64,000 nt of DNA from Pseudomonas sp. DC1.2 (GCF_034351645.1 NZ_CP133782.1:2609001-2673000); one strand, 5' to 3'. Counted from the first letter of the stretch, positions 36,912 to 46,539 are shown. Notes: a model not told the origin generated them from the sequence alone. Numbers and translations are program-made.

Positions 36912-37098
36912 GGAGGCTCGAGGGGTCAGGACTTTGCAACACATTAGCCCAGCACGATGCGTTGTGACCACCCAGCTGAAACTTGTGAGATGCCCGGTGG
37001 GAGCCGCCTACTCGCAATAGCCGTGTAACAGTCAACGTGAATGTTGATTGTTACGTCCCCATCGCGGGCACGCTGGCACCCACAGGCGCAGGTATGGT

Positions 37099-40000
37099 TT
37101 ACAACGCTTTATGGCGCTTGCGCACCAGTTTCATCACCACCACAAAAAACACCGGCACAAACAGCACCGCCAATGTCGCGGTAATCATCCCGCCGATCAC
37201 CCCGGTGCCGATGGCTTGCTGGCTCGCCGAACTGGCCCCGGTGGCGATTGCCAGCGGCACCACGCCAAGGATGAAGGCCAGCGACGTCATCACAATCGGC
37301 CGCAATCGCAGGCGCGCGGCTTGCAAGGTGGCGTCGATCAGGTCGTGGCCTTCGTCGTAGAGGCTCTTGGCGAATTCTATGATCAGAATCGCGTTTTTCG
37401 CCGACAGCCCGATGATGGTAATCAGCCCGACCTTGAAGAACACATCGTTTGGCATCCCGCGCAGGGTTACCGCCAGCACGGCGCCGAGCACGCCGAGGGG
37501 CACCACCAGCAGCACCGAGGTCGGAATCGACCAACTCTCATACAGCGCCGCCAGGCACAGGAACACGATCAGCAGCGACAAGCCGAGCAGAATCGGCGCC
37601 TGACTGCCCGACAGGCGCTCCTGCAATGACAACCCGGTCCACTCCTGACCCAGGCCCGGCGGGCCTTGGGCGACCAGCCGTTCAATTTCCGCCATGGCTT
37701 CGCCCGTGCTGTGACCGGGTGCCGGTTCGCCGGAAATGCTAATCGCCGGGTAGCCGTTGTAACGGGTCAGTTGCGCTGGGCCCTGGGTCCATTTGGCTTG
37801 GACGAAGGCCGACAGCGGCACCATGTTCCCGGCGTTGTTACGCACGTGAATCTTCAACAGGTCCGCGACCTGACTGCGTTGGTCGCCTTCAGCCTGGACC
37901 ACCACTCGCTGCATCCGGCCCTGGTTGGGGAAGTCATTGATGTAGGCCGAACCGACAGCGGTGGACAGGACGCTGCCAATATCGGCAAAAGAAATGCCCA
38001 GCGCGTTGGCCTGCTTGCGGTCCACTTCGAGCTGTACCTGGGGCGCTTCGGCCAAGGCACTTTCGCGCACATTGATCAGGATTGGGCTTTTCTCGGCCGC
38101 GGCCAGTAGTTGCTCACGGGCCTGCATCAGCGCGGCGTGGCCGAGGCCGCCGCGATCCTGCAAGCGGAACTCAAAGCCACTGGAGGTGCCCAGACCATCA
38201 ATGGGTGGCGGTAGCACCGAGAAGGCCACCGCGTCCTTGATCTGACTGAACGCGAGGTTGGCGCGGTCGGCAATCGAACTCGCCGAGTCAGCACTGCCGC
38301 GTTTCGACCAGTCCTCCAGCGTGGTGAAGGCCAACGCTGCGTTCTGGCCGCTGCCGGAGAAGCTGAAACCGAGAATCACCGTGGTGTTGCCGACGCCCGG
38401 TTCCGTGGCGTTGTGCGCTTCGATCTGCTCAACCACCTGCACTGTGCGGTTCTTGCTCGCACCGGGTGGCAACTGGATGTCGGTGATGGTGTAACCCTGG
38501 TCCTCCACCGGCAGGAACGAGGAGGGCAAGCGGCTGAAACAAACGCCCAACACAATTAGCAGCACGCCGTAGATCAATAGGTAGCGGGTGCTGCGTTTCA
38601 GCGCGTAGGCAACCCAGCCTTGATAGCGCACAGTCAGCTGTTCAAAGCGCCGGTTGAACCAGCCGAAAAAACCGCTTTTTTCGTGATGTTCTCCCTTGGC
38701 AATCGGCTTTAGCAACGTGGCGCACAGCGCCGGGGTCAAGGTCAGGGCTAGGAATGCTGAAAACAGAATCGAGGTGGCCATGGACAGTGAGAATTGTTGG
38801 TAGATCACCCCGACTGAACCCTGCATGAACGCCATCGGAATAAACACCGCCACCAGCACCAGGGTGATGCCGATGATCGCTCCAGTGATCTGGGTCATGG
38901 CTTTGCGCGTCGCCTCCTTGGGCGACAGGCCCTCGGTGACCATGATCCGTTCTACGTTTTCGACCACCACAATGGCGTCGTCCACCAGAATGCCGATGGC
39001 CAGTACCATGCCGAACATGGTCAGCACGTTGATGGAGAACCCCAGCGCCAACATGGTCGCAAAGGTGCCCATCAGGGCCACGGGCACCACCAGCGTTGGT
39101 ATCAGCGTGTAGCGGACGTTTTGCAGGAACAGGTACATCACCGCAAACACCAGCAGCATCGCTTCGCCGAGGGTGTAAATCACTTTGGTGATCGAGACCT
39201 TGACGAACGGCGACGTGTCATACGGAATTTTGTACTCCACGCCAGCGGGGAAGTAGCGCGAAAGTTCATCCATTTTCGCTTTGACCCGCGTCGCGGTGCT
39301 CAGCGCGTTGGCACCGGGTGCCAGTTGCACGCTGACGGCCGTCGATGGGTTGCCGTTCAGGCGAGTGGAAAACTGATATTGCTGGCTGCCAATTTCAACC
39401 CGCGCTACATCGCCGATGCGCACCGTCGAGCCATCTGGATTAGCCTTGAGCACAATGTCGGCGAACTCTTCGGGCGTCGACAGTTGGCCTTTGACCAGAA
39501 TGGTCGCGGTAATTTCCTGGGTGGTGCGCGTCGGCAGGTCGCCGATGCTGCCCGCTGCCACCTGCGCGTTCTGGGCGACGATGGCGGCGTTGACATCGGC
39601 CGGGGTCAGGTTGAAACCGATTAGTTTCTGCGGATCGATCCAGACCCGCATTGCCCGCTCGGCGCCATACAGTTGGGCTTTGCCGACCCCGTCCAGGCGC
39701 TTTATTTCGTTCATCACGTTGCGCGCCAGGTAATCGCTCAGCGACACGGCATCGAGCTTGCCGTCGGTGGACGTCAACGTGATCAGCAACAGGAAACCGG
39801 AAGAGACCTTCTCGACTTGTAGACCCTGTTGCGTGACCGCTTGAGGCAGGCGCGATTCGACCATTTTCAGGCGGTTCTGCACATCCACCTGGGCCATTTC
39901 CGGGTTTGTCCCCGGCTGGAAGGTGGCGGTGATGGTGGCGCTGCCGAGGCTGCTTTGTGACTCGAAGTACAGCAGGTGATCAGCGCCGTTGAGTTCTTCC

Positions 40001-40197
40001 TCAATCAGACTGACCACGCTCTCGTCCAGTGTTTGTGCTGACGCGCCGGGGTACACGGCGTAGATTTCGATTTGCGGCGGCGCGACCACCGGGTATTGCG
40101 CCACCGGTAACTGTGGAATGGCCAAGGCCCCCGCCAGCAGGATGAACAGCGCAACCACCCAGGCAAACACCGGGCGGTCGATAAAGAACTGCGGCAT
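37099..40197 (-). CDS. RND multidrug efflux permease (HAE1 family)
   Basis: Inner-membrane proton-driven drug exporter, 1032 residues with 12 helices and two large periplasmic loops. It opens MPQFFIDRPVFAWVVALFIL, has the proton-relay pair D406-D407 in IGILVDDAIVVVEN, and the lysine in GLSAKNAILIIEFAK. It forms a two-gene unit with the adaptor gene 14 bases upstream. No outer-membrane channel gene is present, so it probably borrows an OprM-like protein. The C-terminus is short (RKRHKAL). Substrates unknown. Confidence 0.93.
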   Translation of the reverse strand: MPQFFIDRPVFAWVVALFILLAGALAIPQLPVAQYPVVAPPQIEIYAVYPGASAQTLDESVVSLIEEELNGADHLLYFESQSSLGSATITATFQPGTNPEMAQVDVQNRLKMVESRLPQAVTQQGLQVEKVSSGFLLLITLTSTDGKLDAVSLSDYLARNVMNEIKRLDGVGKAQLYGAERAMRVWIDPQKLIGFNLTPADVNAAIVAQNAQVAAGSIGDLPTRTTQEITATILVKGQLSTPEEFADIVLKANPDGSTVRIGDVARVEIGSQQYQFSTRLNGNPSTAVSVQLAPGANALSTATRVKAKMDELSRYFPAGVEYKIPYDTSPFVKVSITKVIYTLGEAMLLVFAVMYLFLQNVRYTLIPTLVVPVALMGTFATMLALGFSINVLTMFGMVLAIGILVDDAIVVVENVERIMVTEGLSPKEATRKAMTQITGAIIGITLVLVAVFIPMAFMQGSVGVIYQQFSLSMATSILFSAFLALTLTPALCATLLKPIAKGEHHEKSGFFGWFNRRFEQLTVRYQGWVAYALKRSTRYLLIYGVLLIVLGVCFSRLPSSFLPVEDQGYTITDIQLPPGASKNRTVQVVEQIEAHNATEPGVGNTTVILGFSFSGSGQNAALAFTTLEDWSKRGSADSASSIADRANLAFSQIKDAVAFSVLPPPIDGLGTSSGFEFRLQDRGGLGHAALMQAREQLLAAAEKSPILINVRESALAEAPQVQLEVDRKQANALGISFADIGSVLSTAVGSAYINDFPNQGRMQRVVVQAEGDQRSQVADLLKIHVRNNAGNMVPLSAFVQAKWTQGPAQLTRYNGYPAISISGEPAPGHSTGEAMAEIERLVAQGPPGLGQEWTGLSLQERLSGSQAPILLGLSLLIVFLCLAALYESWSIPTSVLLVVPLGVLGAVLAVTLRGMPNDVFFKVGLITIIGLSAKNAILIIEFAKSLYDEGHDLIDATLQAARLRLRPIVMTSLAFILGVVPLAIATGASSASQQAIGTGVIGGMITATLAVLFVPVFFVVVMKLVRKRHKAL

Positions 40198-40211
40198 AAA
40201 AAACGTCCTGC

Positions 40212-41369
40212 TTACTGACCAGAAACCTGGGCAAGTGGAAGAGGGGTGTTATCGACCTGGACTTTTTCGCCGGGCTTGGTGTGTTGCAGGCCTTCAATGA
40301 TGATGCGATCACCGGGCTTGAGGCCGCCGGTGACGATCCAGCGATCGTTCTGCACGGCGCCCAATTGCACGGGCTGCTGGCCGACACGGCGCTCGCTGTC
40401 GATCGTCAACACATGAGCAATGCCGGCACTGTCACGTTGGATGGCCCGTTGCGGCACGCTGATGCCTTGCTGGTTCAACGCTTGCTCCAGGCGCACGCGA
40501 ACAAAGCTGCCGGGCAGTAAATCGAGGTCCGGGTTGGGGAATTCACTGCGCAGGATGATCTGACCCGTGCCCGGATCGACGCTGATATCCGCAAACAACA
40601 GCTTGCCCGGCAGTGGGTAGAGGCTGTCATCGTCCTGAATCAGCGTGGCTTTGACCTGATCCTGGCCGACCTGCTGCAACTGCCCGGAACGGAAGGCCCG
40701 ACGCAGTTCGTTGAGCTCGCGGGTCGATTGGGTGAGGTCGGCGTGGATCGGATTTAACTGCTGAATCACTGCCAGCGGCGTGGTTTCGCTCTGCCCGACC
40801 AATGCACCCTCGGTGACGAGCGCCCGCCCGATGCGCCCGGAGATCGGCGCAGTGACAGTGGCGTAACCAAGGCTCAACTTTGCCCGCGCGACGGCTGCCT
40901 TGTTGGCGGCAACGTCAGCGGCGGTCTGCCGGGCACTGGCCTGGGCGTTGTCATAGTCCTGGCCACTAATGGCATTGCCTTCGATCAACTGGGCATAGCG
41001 CCGTTCCTGCAATTTGGCCTGGAACGCGTTGGCCTCAGCCTTGCGCAACGCCGCTTCGGCACTGTCGAGGTCCGCTTTGAACGGCGCCGGATCGATGCGA
41101 AATAACACATCGCCTTTATTCACGTCGCTGCCTTCACGGAACGTGCGCTGCAAGACCACACCCGGTACTCGGGCGCGCACTTCGGCAATGCGCGGTGCGG
41201 CAATTCGCCCGCTCAGCTCGCTGTTGATCGACAGCGGTCGGGCTTCGATGGTCTCGATGCGCACGGCGGCCAGCGGTGCCTGCGCGTCGGTCGTCGTGGA
41301 CTTGTCACACCCGCTCAGCGTCAAGGCCAGTGCAAACAGGCTGAGCGTGGCCAGCAGATTATTTGACAT
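40212..41369 (-). CDS. RND efflux periplasmic adaptor (membrane fusion lipoprotein)
   Basis: A 385-residue lipoprotein adaptor. The signal ends in a lipobox with C21 (LALTLSGC). It has the barrel-sandwich/lipoyl half-motifs (AEVRARVPGVVLQRTFREG and ATVTAPISGRIGRALVTEG) on either side of a coiled-coil hairpin, then beta-barrel and membrane-proximal domains. I set the start at 41369, since the upstream frame has no relation to this family and crosses a REPIN. It is divergent from the RstAB-like two-component genes, which probably control it. Confidence 0.92.
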   Translation of the reverse strand: MSNNLLATLSLFALALTLSGCDKSTTTDAQAPLAAVRIETIEARPLSINSELSGRIAAPRIAEVRARVPGVVLQRTFREGSDVNKGDVLFRIDPAPFKADLDSAEAALRKAEANAFQAKLQERRYAQLIEGNAISGQDYDNAQASARQTAADVAANKAAVARAKLSLGYATVTAPISGRIGRALVTEGALVGQSETTPLAVIQQLNPIHADLTQSTRELNELRRAFRSGQLQQVGQDQVKATLIQDDDSLYPLPGKLLFADISVDPGTGQIILRSEFPNPDLDLLPGSFVRVRLEQALNQQGISVPQRAIQRDSAGIAHVLTIDSERRVGQQPVQLGAVQNDRWIVTGGLKPGDRIIIEGLQHTKPGEKVQVDNTPLPLAQVSGQ

Positions 41370-41532
41370 GTGAATACCCCAATAATGACCCCGGCATCCT
41401 ACGGGGAGGGCACGAGGGTAGCGGTGAAGCTTTGTAGGCGCTGTGTGAAATTGTGTAAGGGTTTTGCTCTTAGGCGCGTCAGGGCGTATATCCTTGGCCG
41501 CTTGAAACTTTTTGCAACTGTCATGCCGCTTT

Positions 41533-41602
41533 CGCGAGCAGGCTCGCTCCCACAGGATTTTGTGAGTACCCCAGATCCAAGGCGGGAGCGAGCCTGCTCG
41601 CG
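41533..41602. repeat. REPIN (paired inverted REP elements)
   Basis: CGCGAGCAGGCTCGCTCCC at 41533-41551 and its exact complement at 41584-41602, separated by 32 bases. Each half contains the GCGAGC-AG-GCTCGC palindrome of fluorescent-pseudomonad REPs. It lies in the divergent promoter of pump and two-component genes, 44 bases before the response regulator start. Confidence 0.9.
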
Positions 41603-41645
41603 CAAGCGATGTATCAGACGCCACAGCACTTTCTGGAAACACCCC

Positions 41646-42347
41646 ATGCCCAACATCCTGCTGGTCGAAGACGACACCGCGCTCTCCGAACTGATTGCCA
41701 GCTACCTGGAACGCAACGGCTACTGCGTCAGCGTGATCAGTCGCGGTGATCATGTGCGCGAACGGGCAAGGGTCAACCCGCCGGACCTGGTGATCCTCGA
41801 TCTGATGCTGCCCGGGCTCGACGGTCTGCAAGTCTGTCGCTTGTTGCGGGCGGATTCGGCGACGCTGCCGATCCTGATGCTCACCGCGCGCGACGACAGC
41901 CACGATCAGGTGCTCGGCCTGGAAATGGGCGCCGATGATTACGTGACCAAACCCTGCGAGCCCCGCGTGTTGCTGGCGCGAGTACGCACCTTGCTGCGCC
42001 GCAGCAGCCTTGGCGAACCGCTGACTGCCAACGACCGCATCCTCATGGGCAACCTGTGCATCGACCTGTCCGAGCGCACCGTGACCTGGCGTGATCAATT
42101 GGTGGAACTCTCCAGCGGCGAGTACAACTTGCTGGTGGTGCTGGCCCGGCATGCCGGCGAGGTGCTGAGCCGCGACCAGATCCTGCAACGCCTGCGCGGC
42201 ATCGAGTTCAATGGCACTGATCGTTCAGTGGACGTGGCGATTTCCAAGTTGCGACGCAAGTTTGATGACCATGCCGGCGAGGCACGCAAGATCAAGACGG
42301 TGTGGGGCAAGGGCTACCTGTTCAGCCGCTCCGAGTGGGAATGCTGA
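41646..42347 (+). CDS. OmpR-family response regulator (RstA-like)
   Basis: A 233-residue transcription factor. Receiver domain with acidic pocket (VEDD), phosphoacceptor D52 (ILDLMLPG), T80 and K102; winged-helix output domain ending ISKLRRKFDD and IKTVWGKGYLF. Start at 41646; the upstream frame extension runs through the REPIN. It is followed by its kinase after four bases, an operon. Because it is divergent from the RND pump, regulation of that pump is likely but not shown. Confidence 0.92.
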   Translation: MPNILLVEDDTALSELIASYLERNGYCVSVISRGDHVRERARVNPPDLVILDLMLPGLDGLQVCRLLRADSATLPILMLTARDDSHDQVLGLEMGADDYVTKPCEPRVLLARVRTLLRRSSLGEPLTANDRILMGNLCIDLSERTVTWRDQLVELSSGEYNLLVVLARHAGEVLSRDQILQRLRGIEFNGTDRSVDVAISKLRRKFDDHAGEARKIKTVWGKGYLFSRSEWEC

Positions 42348-42351
42348 GTCG

Positions 42352-43659
42352 ATGTTCAGGATACTGTTTCGCCTCTATCTGGTGACGATCGTCTCTTACA
42401 GCGCGGCGATCTATCTGGTGCCGGACTTCGTGGTCAAGGTCTTCCATGAGCGCTTTGTCACCTACAACCTCGATTACTCGCGCGGTTTGCAAAGCCTGAT
42501 CGTCAAGCAGTTCAAAGCGGTGCCCACTGCGCAATGGCCGGCCCTGGCCGCTGAGATGGACCAGGACTTCCAGCCGCTGGACATCGTGCTAACCACTAAC
42601 GACGATGCCGATTTCACCCTGGAGGAGCGCGAGCACTTGCAGCTTGGCGAGAACGTGGTACGCATCGGTGATTGGGGGTGGCGCACCTTGGCCGTGGCGC
42701 CGCTCAATCAGCAGATCGCGGTGAAAATGGTCGTGCCGCCGGACCCGCTGGACGTTAATTTGCTCTACTGGGGCATCAACGTACTCATCGGCGCGACTTT
42801 GCTCGCCTGTCTGCTGGTTTGGTTGCGTGCGCACTGGCTCGATCTGGAACGCCTCAAAGGCACCGCCGAACGCTTTGGCAAGGGCCATTTGACCGAGCGC
42901 ACAAAGATTTCCAAGAGTTCGAATATTGGCAGCCTTGCCAACGTGTTTGACACCATGGCCGCTGACATTGAAAGCCTGCTCAACCAGCAACGCGACTTGC
43001 TGAACGCGGTTTCCCACGAACTGCGCACGCCGCTGACACGCCTGGATTTCGGCTTGGCCCTGGCCTTGTCCGACGACTTGCCGGCCACCAGTCGCGAGCG
43101 TCTGCAAGGGCTGGTCGCGCACATTCGTGAACTCGATGAGCTAGTGCTGGAATTGCTTTCTTATAGCCGCCTGCAAAACCCGGCACGATTGCCGGAGCAG
43201 GTTGAGGTGTCACTGGATGAGTTTATCGACAGCATTTTGGGCAGCGTCGATGAAGAATTGGAGTCACCGCAAATCGTCATCGATGTTTTATTGAACGGGC
43301 AGCTTGAACGCTTCACCCTTGATCCGCGGCTGACCGCGCGGGCGATCCAGAACTTGCTGCGCAACGCCATGCGCTACTGCGAAAAACGCATCCAAATTGG
43401 CGTGCAAGTCTGCCCCAAAGGCTGCGAAATCTGGGTGGACGACGATGGTATCGGTATCCCGTATGACGAGCGGGAGCGAGTATTCGAGCCGTTCTATCGC
43501 CTTGACCGCAGCCGTGACCGTGCCACCGGTGGTTTTGGCCTCGGCCTTGCCATCAGCCGGCGCGCACTGGAAGCCCAGGGTGGGACGTTGACGGTCGAGG
43601 CCGCGCCGCTGGGCGGCGCACGGTTCCGGTTGTGGTTGCCGACGCCTCCCGTGACCTGA
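42352..43659 (+). CDS. Sensor histidine kinase (RstB-like)
   Basis: A 435-residue membrane kinase. TM1 about 5-24, periplasmic sensor of about 110 residues, TM2 about 139-158, HAMP-like linker (RFGKGHLTERTKI), HisKA with H222 (VSHELRTPLTR), and a catalytic domain with N box (NLLRNAMRY), DDDGIGIP and GGFGLGLAIS. The sequence around RAHWLDLERLK and the C-terminal FYRLDRSRDRATGGFGLGLA resemble E. coli RstB. The start codon is four bases after the regulator stop; the longer frame is inside the regulator gene and not used. Confidence 0.92.
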   Translation: MFRILFRLYLVTIVSYSAAIYLVPDFVVKVFHERFVTYNLDYSRGLQSLIVKQFKAVPTAQWPALAAEMDQDFQPLDIVLTTNDDADFTLEEREHLQLGENVVRIGDWGWRTLAVAPLNQQIAVKMVVPPDPLDVNLLYWGINVLIGATLLACLLVWLRAHWLDLERLKGTAERFGKGHLTERTKISKSSNIGSLANVFDTMAADIESLLNQQRDLLNAVSHELRTPLTRLDFGLALALSDDLPATSRERLQGLVAHIRELDELVLELLSYSRLQNPARLPEQVEVSLDEFIDSILGSVDEELESPQIVIDVLLNGQLERFTLDPRLTARAIQNLLRNAMRYCEKRIQIGVQVCPKGCEIWVDDDGIGIPYDERERVFEPFYRLDRSRDRATGGFGLGLAISRRALEAQGGTLTVEAAPLGGARFRLWLPTPPVT

Positions 43660-43699
43660 GCTGACACGCCAACCGCTGTCTTTTGGTCAGCAGGATTGG

Positions 43700-44341
43700 C
43701 TAGTCGAGCAGTGCGGTTGATTGAATCAACTCGACCCCCGCCACCTGCATTCGCTGGATCGCCAACGCCCGCGACCCCTCAAGATCAATCGCGCGACACG
43801 CATCCATCACCACGCACGCGTTGAATCCGGCTGCCCGTGCGTCCAGCGCTGAGAACATCACGCAGAAATCCAGTGCCAACCCGACCAGGTAAACGGTGTC
43901 GATGCCGCGCTCTTTCAAGTAGCCGGCGAGCCCGGTGGTCGTTGTGCCGTCGGCTTCCACAAACGCAGAGTAACTGTCGATGCTCGGGTTGTAGCCTTTG
44001 CGCAAGATCAGTTGCGCATGAGGTAGATGCAGATCCCCATGCAACGCCGCACCGTGACTGCCTTGAACGCAATGCTCGGGCCATAGAGTCTGCTCGCCGT
44101 AAGGCAATTGTGTGCGCTCAAAAGGCTGGCGCCCTGGATGACTCGAAGCAAACGACGCATGCCCGGCCGGGTGCCAGTCCTGGGTGATAATCACCTGCTT
44201 GAAGTGCCTGCCCAGGCGATTGACCAGCGGTACGATCGCGTCGCCTTCGGGCACCGCCAGTTGGCCTCCAGGGATGAAGTCGTTTTGCACGTCGATGACT
44301 AACAATGCGCTGCGCGGCGAGTGAGCGGGTACAAGGGTCAT
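43700..44341 (-). CDS. pncA: Nicotinamidase PncA
   Basis: Hydrolyses nicotinamide to nicotinate in NAD salvage (also activates pyrazinamide). 213 residues of the isochorismatase-like fold. Catalytic triad D17 (VIDVQNDF), K115 (ILRKGYNP) and C160 (ALDFCVMFSA); metal site D55, H57 and H61 (TQDWHPAGH). It converges on the kinase gene. The upstream region is short (49 bases to the anti-sigma gene), so cotranscription with it is possible. Confidence 0.94.
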   Translation of the reverse strand: MTLVPAHSPRSALLVIDVQNDFIPGGQLAVPEGDAIVPLVNRLGRHFKQVIITQDWHPAGHASFASSHPGRQPFERTQLPYGEQTLWPEHCVQGSHGAALHGDLHLPHAQLILRKGYNPSIDSYSAFVEADGTTTTGLAGYLKERGIDTVYLVGLALDFCVMFSALDARAAGFNACVVMDACRAIDLEGSRALAIQRMQVAGVELIQSTALLD

Positions 44342-44390
44342 GAGGTGGGGTCCTGTGTAAGACTGGCGAGCAGCATAGTCTCAACCACCC

Positions 44391-45167
44391 TCAGCTGTTA
44401 AGTCGGCTGCGTAACAGTTTGGCCCTGTCGTCCAGCTCCGCTGTCGGGGTATGCCCGATCACCATCCACGCGTGGTCGATGTCTGCCCAAAACACCACAT
44501 TCATCCCGTGAAGACGTTCATGCGCAGACGGCTGGCTGCCGCTGTTGGACAGCGTGATACACAGCGCCATTGGGCCGTGTGTCGGGTCCAGGTAGGTGAT
44601 CTGGGCGATGGGCACACCGTCGTATTCGAGCAGTTGCGCACGCTTGAGTGTGATGTTTGGCAGCGCCAGTTGCGCAGGCGTCAGTTTCAGGTGCAGTGGC
44701 GTTGAGACGGTATGCAATTGCGCACGTTGCGCCGCTTCATCGCTGGGCAAGTGTTCGAGGGTTTGCGGCACGTAGAGTGACATGTAGTCCGCCACCCGCC
44801 GCCGCCAGGTGATTTTCTGCTGGCTCAATTGCCAGCCGAGGAACACACGGTCTGCCACCACGCTGCTCACCACCAGCGCGGCCGCCGCCGCCACAAACCA
44901 GCGCCGGTTCAGGGCGGGGCGAGCCGGGCTGGGCAGGGTGTCGAGCATCGCTTGCAGGCGATCGACCGGCGCCTGTTGGCCCAATGCGTCATAGGCCGGC
45001 TGGAATGGCAAGCTGCTGCGATTCAGCCATTGCAGGCGCAGGCCGAGCATCGGATCGTCGCTGACGGCCGCGTCGATAAGGGTGCGCTGTTCGTTGTCGA
45101 GTTGGTCGTCGAGGTAGGCCACCAACTGTTCATCTGACGGTATCGTTGGCCGTGAGGGATCGTTCAT
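44391..45167 (-). CDS. Membrane anti-sigma factor
   Basis: A 258-residue single-pass protein. The N-terminal cytoplasmic part (DEQLVAYLDDQLDNEQRTLIDAAV) is the anti-sigma type that binds ECF sigma; one transmembrane helix (RWFVAAAAALVVSSVVADRVFL, about 89-110) precedes a periplasmic sensor of about 145 residues. No Cys/His zinc motif is visible. It overlaps the sigma factor gene by four bases (ATGA), showing translational coupling. GGGAGAA precedes the ATG. Confidence 0.88.
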   Translation of the reverse strand: MNDPSRPTIPSDEQLVAYLDDQLDNEQRTLIDAAVSDDPMLGLRLQWLNRSSLPFQPAYDALGQQAPVDRLQAMLDTLPSPARPALNRRWFVAAAAALVVSSVVADRVFLGWQLSQQKITWRRRVADYMSLYVPQTLEHLPSDEAAQRAQLHTVSTPLHLKLTPAQLALPNITLKRAQLLEYDGVPIAQITYLDPTHGPMALCITLSNSGSQPSAHERLHGMNVVFWADIDHAWMVIGHTPTAELDDRAKLLRSRLNS

Positions 45168-45784
45168 CGACGTTCTCCCGTGAGTGAGCTTGGCACCGCG
45201 TGCAGCGGCGGGTACTCCGCAAGTTTCAGGCGGGCAGTGGACAGCCGGCTCATCACGGTGCCGATGGGTATTTGCAGCACCTCGGCCACTTCGCGATAGG
45301 ACAAGCCTTCGACATACGCGAGGTACACCGTTTCGCGCTGCGCCTCGGGCAGGGCGTCAACGCGCCGGATCACTTGTGCAGCCAGCACATGGGTTTGCGC
45401 GGCGTATTCTCCGTCGAACGACAAAGCGTCATCGGCGTTCACCCATCCTTGCCCCTGACGCACTCGCCGCGCGCGAACTTCATTCAGCCAGATCGAATGC
45501 AGAATGCTCAGCAGCCAGTGGTCCATCCGCGTGCCTGGGACAAATTGCCCGGCACGCTCAAGTGCCCGCACGCAGGTGGCTTGCACCAGGTCTTCGGCGA
45601 CGTGCCGTTGCCGGGACAGCAGCAGGCCGTAGCGCCATAAACGCGCCAGGTGTTGGCCAAGCTCGGTTCTTAATGCCTGATCGCTGGCGATAGCGACCTC
45701 CGTGCAATAGGGGGGTGTCAGGTTTTCGATGAGCCGTTGATGGCTTCGGCCAGGTCCTGGTATTCCTCGCAGGTGCTGCCGCAA
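45164..45784 (-). CDS. ECF sigma factor; start codon uncertain
   Basis: RNA polymerase sigma-70 family, ECF type. Region 2 is LLSRQRHVAEDLVQATCVRALERAGQF with HWLLSILHSIWLNEVRARR; region 4 is LPEAQRETVYLAYVEGLSYREVAEVLQIPIGTVMSRLSTARLKL. The coordinates give the longest canonical frame, which begins at a TTG inside the TPR gene and has no ribosome binding site. A perfect GGAGG lies at 45697-45701, and five bases on the in-frame codon is ATC at 45691, giving IASDQALRTELGQHLARLW as the likely family N-terminus. The real start may therefore be a non-canonical ATC. Confidence 0.88.
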   Translation of the reverse strand: MRQHLRGIPGPGRSHQRLIENLTPPYCTEVAIASDQALRTELGQHLARLWRYGLLLSRQRHVAEDLVQATCVRALERAGQFVPGTRMDHWLLSILHSIWLNEVRARRVRQGQGWVNADDALSFDGEYAAQTHVLAAQVIRRVDALPEAQRETVYLAYVEGLSYREVAEVLQIPIGTVMSRLSTARLKLAEYPPLHAVPSSLTGERR

Positions 45785-46248
45785 ATGGATTTGATCTGCT
45801 GCAATTGCGCCTGAGCCAGATCGAGTCGACCTTTGATCACGTAGGCTTCGCCCAGGTACTCGCGCACCTGCGCGTACTGCGGGTCGAGTTTGACCGATTG
45901 CAGGTAATAACCGATGCCTTCGTCGGTGCGGCCAAGTTTACGCGTTGCATAGCCGCGATAGTTGAGTGCCTTGGCGGTGTTGGGTTGCTTGAGGGTGTCG
46001 AGCAAGGCCAGCGCTTCTTCGTAGCGTCCGTCCTTGGCCAGGCGGTAAGCGTAATCGGTGCGGTCCGCGTCTGGCACCAGGCGGCTGGTTTGCAGTACAC
46101 ATTTTTTGCTTTTGCTGTCCCAGACCTGGCCTTTGGGGCAATTGGGTTTGGCTGGCGCGCTCTCATCACCGCTGGCGAGCGCCAAGGGGCTGGCCAACGC
46201 GGCGACCAGTAACAGCGGGGCGCTTAAAACTGCAATTCGGAGGTTCAT
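45718..46248 (-). CDS. Exported TPR protein
   Basis: A 176-residue secreted or periplasmic protein: signal peptide 1-26 (RIAVLSAPLLLVAALASPLALA), then a short Cys motif (CPKGQVWDSKSKKCV) and three TPR-like repeats (TDYAYRLAKDGRYEEALALLD, AKALNYRGYATRKLGRTDEGI, AQVREYLGEAYVIKGRLDLA). The Cys pair near the C-terminus (CGSTC) may form a disulfide. The start at 46248 follows GGAG. It is first in a TPR-sigma-anti-sigma unit. Its role in the signalling is unknown. Confidence 0.85.
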   Translation of the reverse strand: MNLRIAVLSAPLLLVAALASPLALASGDESAPAKPNCPKGQVWDSKSKKCVLQTSRLVPDADRTDYAYRLAKDGRYEEALALLDTLKQPNTAKALNYRGYATRKLGRTDEGIGYYLQSVKLDPQYAQVREYLGEAYVIKGRLDLAQAQLQQIKSICGSTCEEYQDLAEAINGSSKT

Positions 46249-46539
46249 GGGCAATGCTCCACAGGGTGATGCGTTTCAGGTCGATTCACGCGTCGGCAAC
46301 ATCCGGCGCCAGTGTCATCGTCAAAGCCGTCAGACAAGCGAACACGTCAGGGAGAACAATTATTCATTTCTTTCTGCCGGTGTTTATAGCAAAAGCACAA
46401 GTCCGACGGCGAGGGGGGCGATCTTGAGCACTCAGGTCTGGCCCCAGTCCCGCATTTGGCCGAACCACTGCCTTACTGCCGCAGGCGATGCCTTGTTATA
46501 GTTCGGGCCTCATTTTTTGCCCGGCCAAGGATCATTGCC

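Noticed and set aside
42142..42188. Long N-terminal extension of the RND adaptor frame into the response regulator gene
   Set aside because: It crosses the REPIN and the antisense of the response regulator; the lipoprotein signal begins at 41369.
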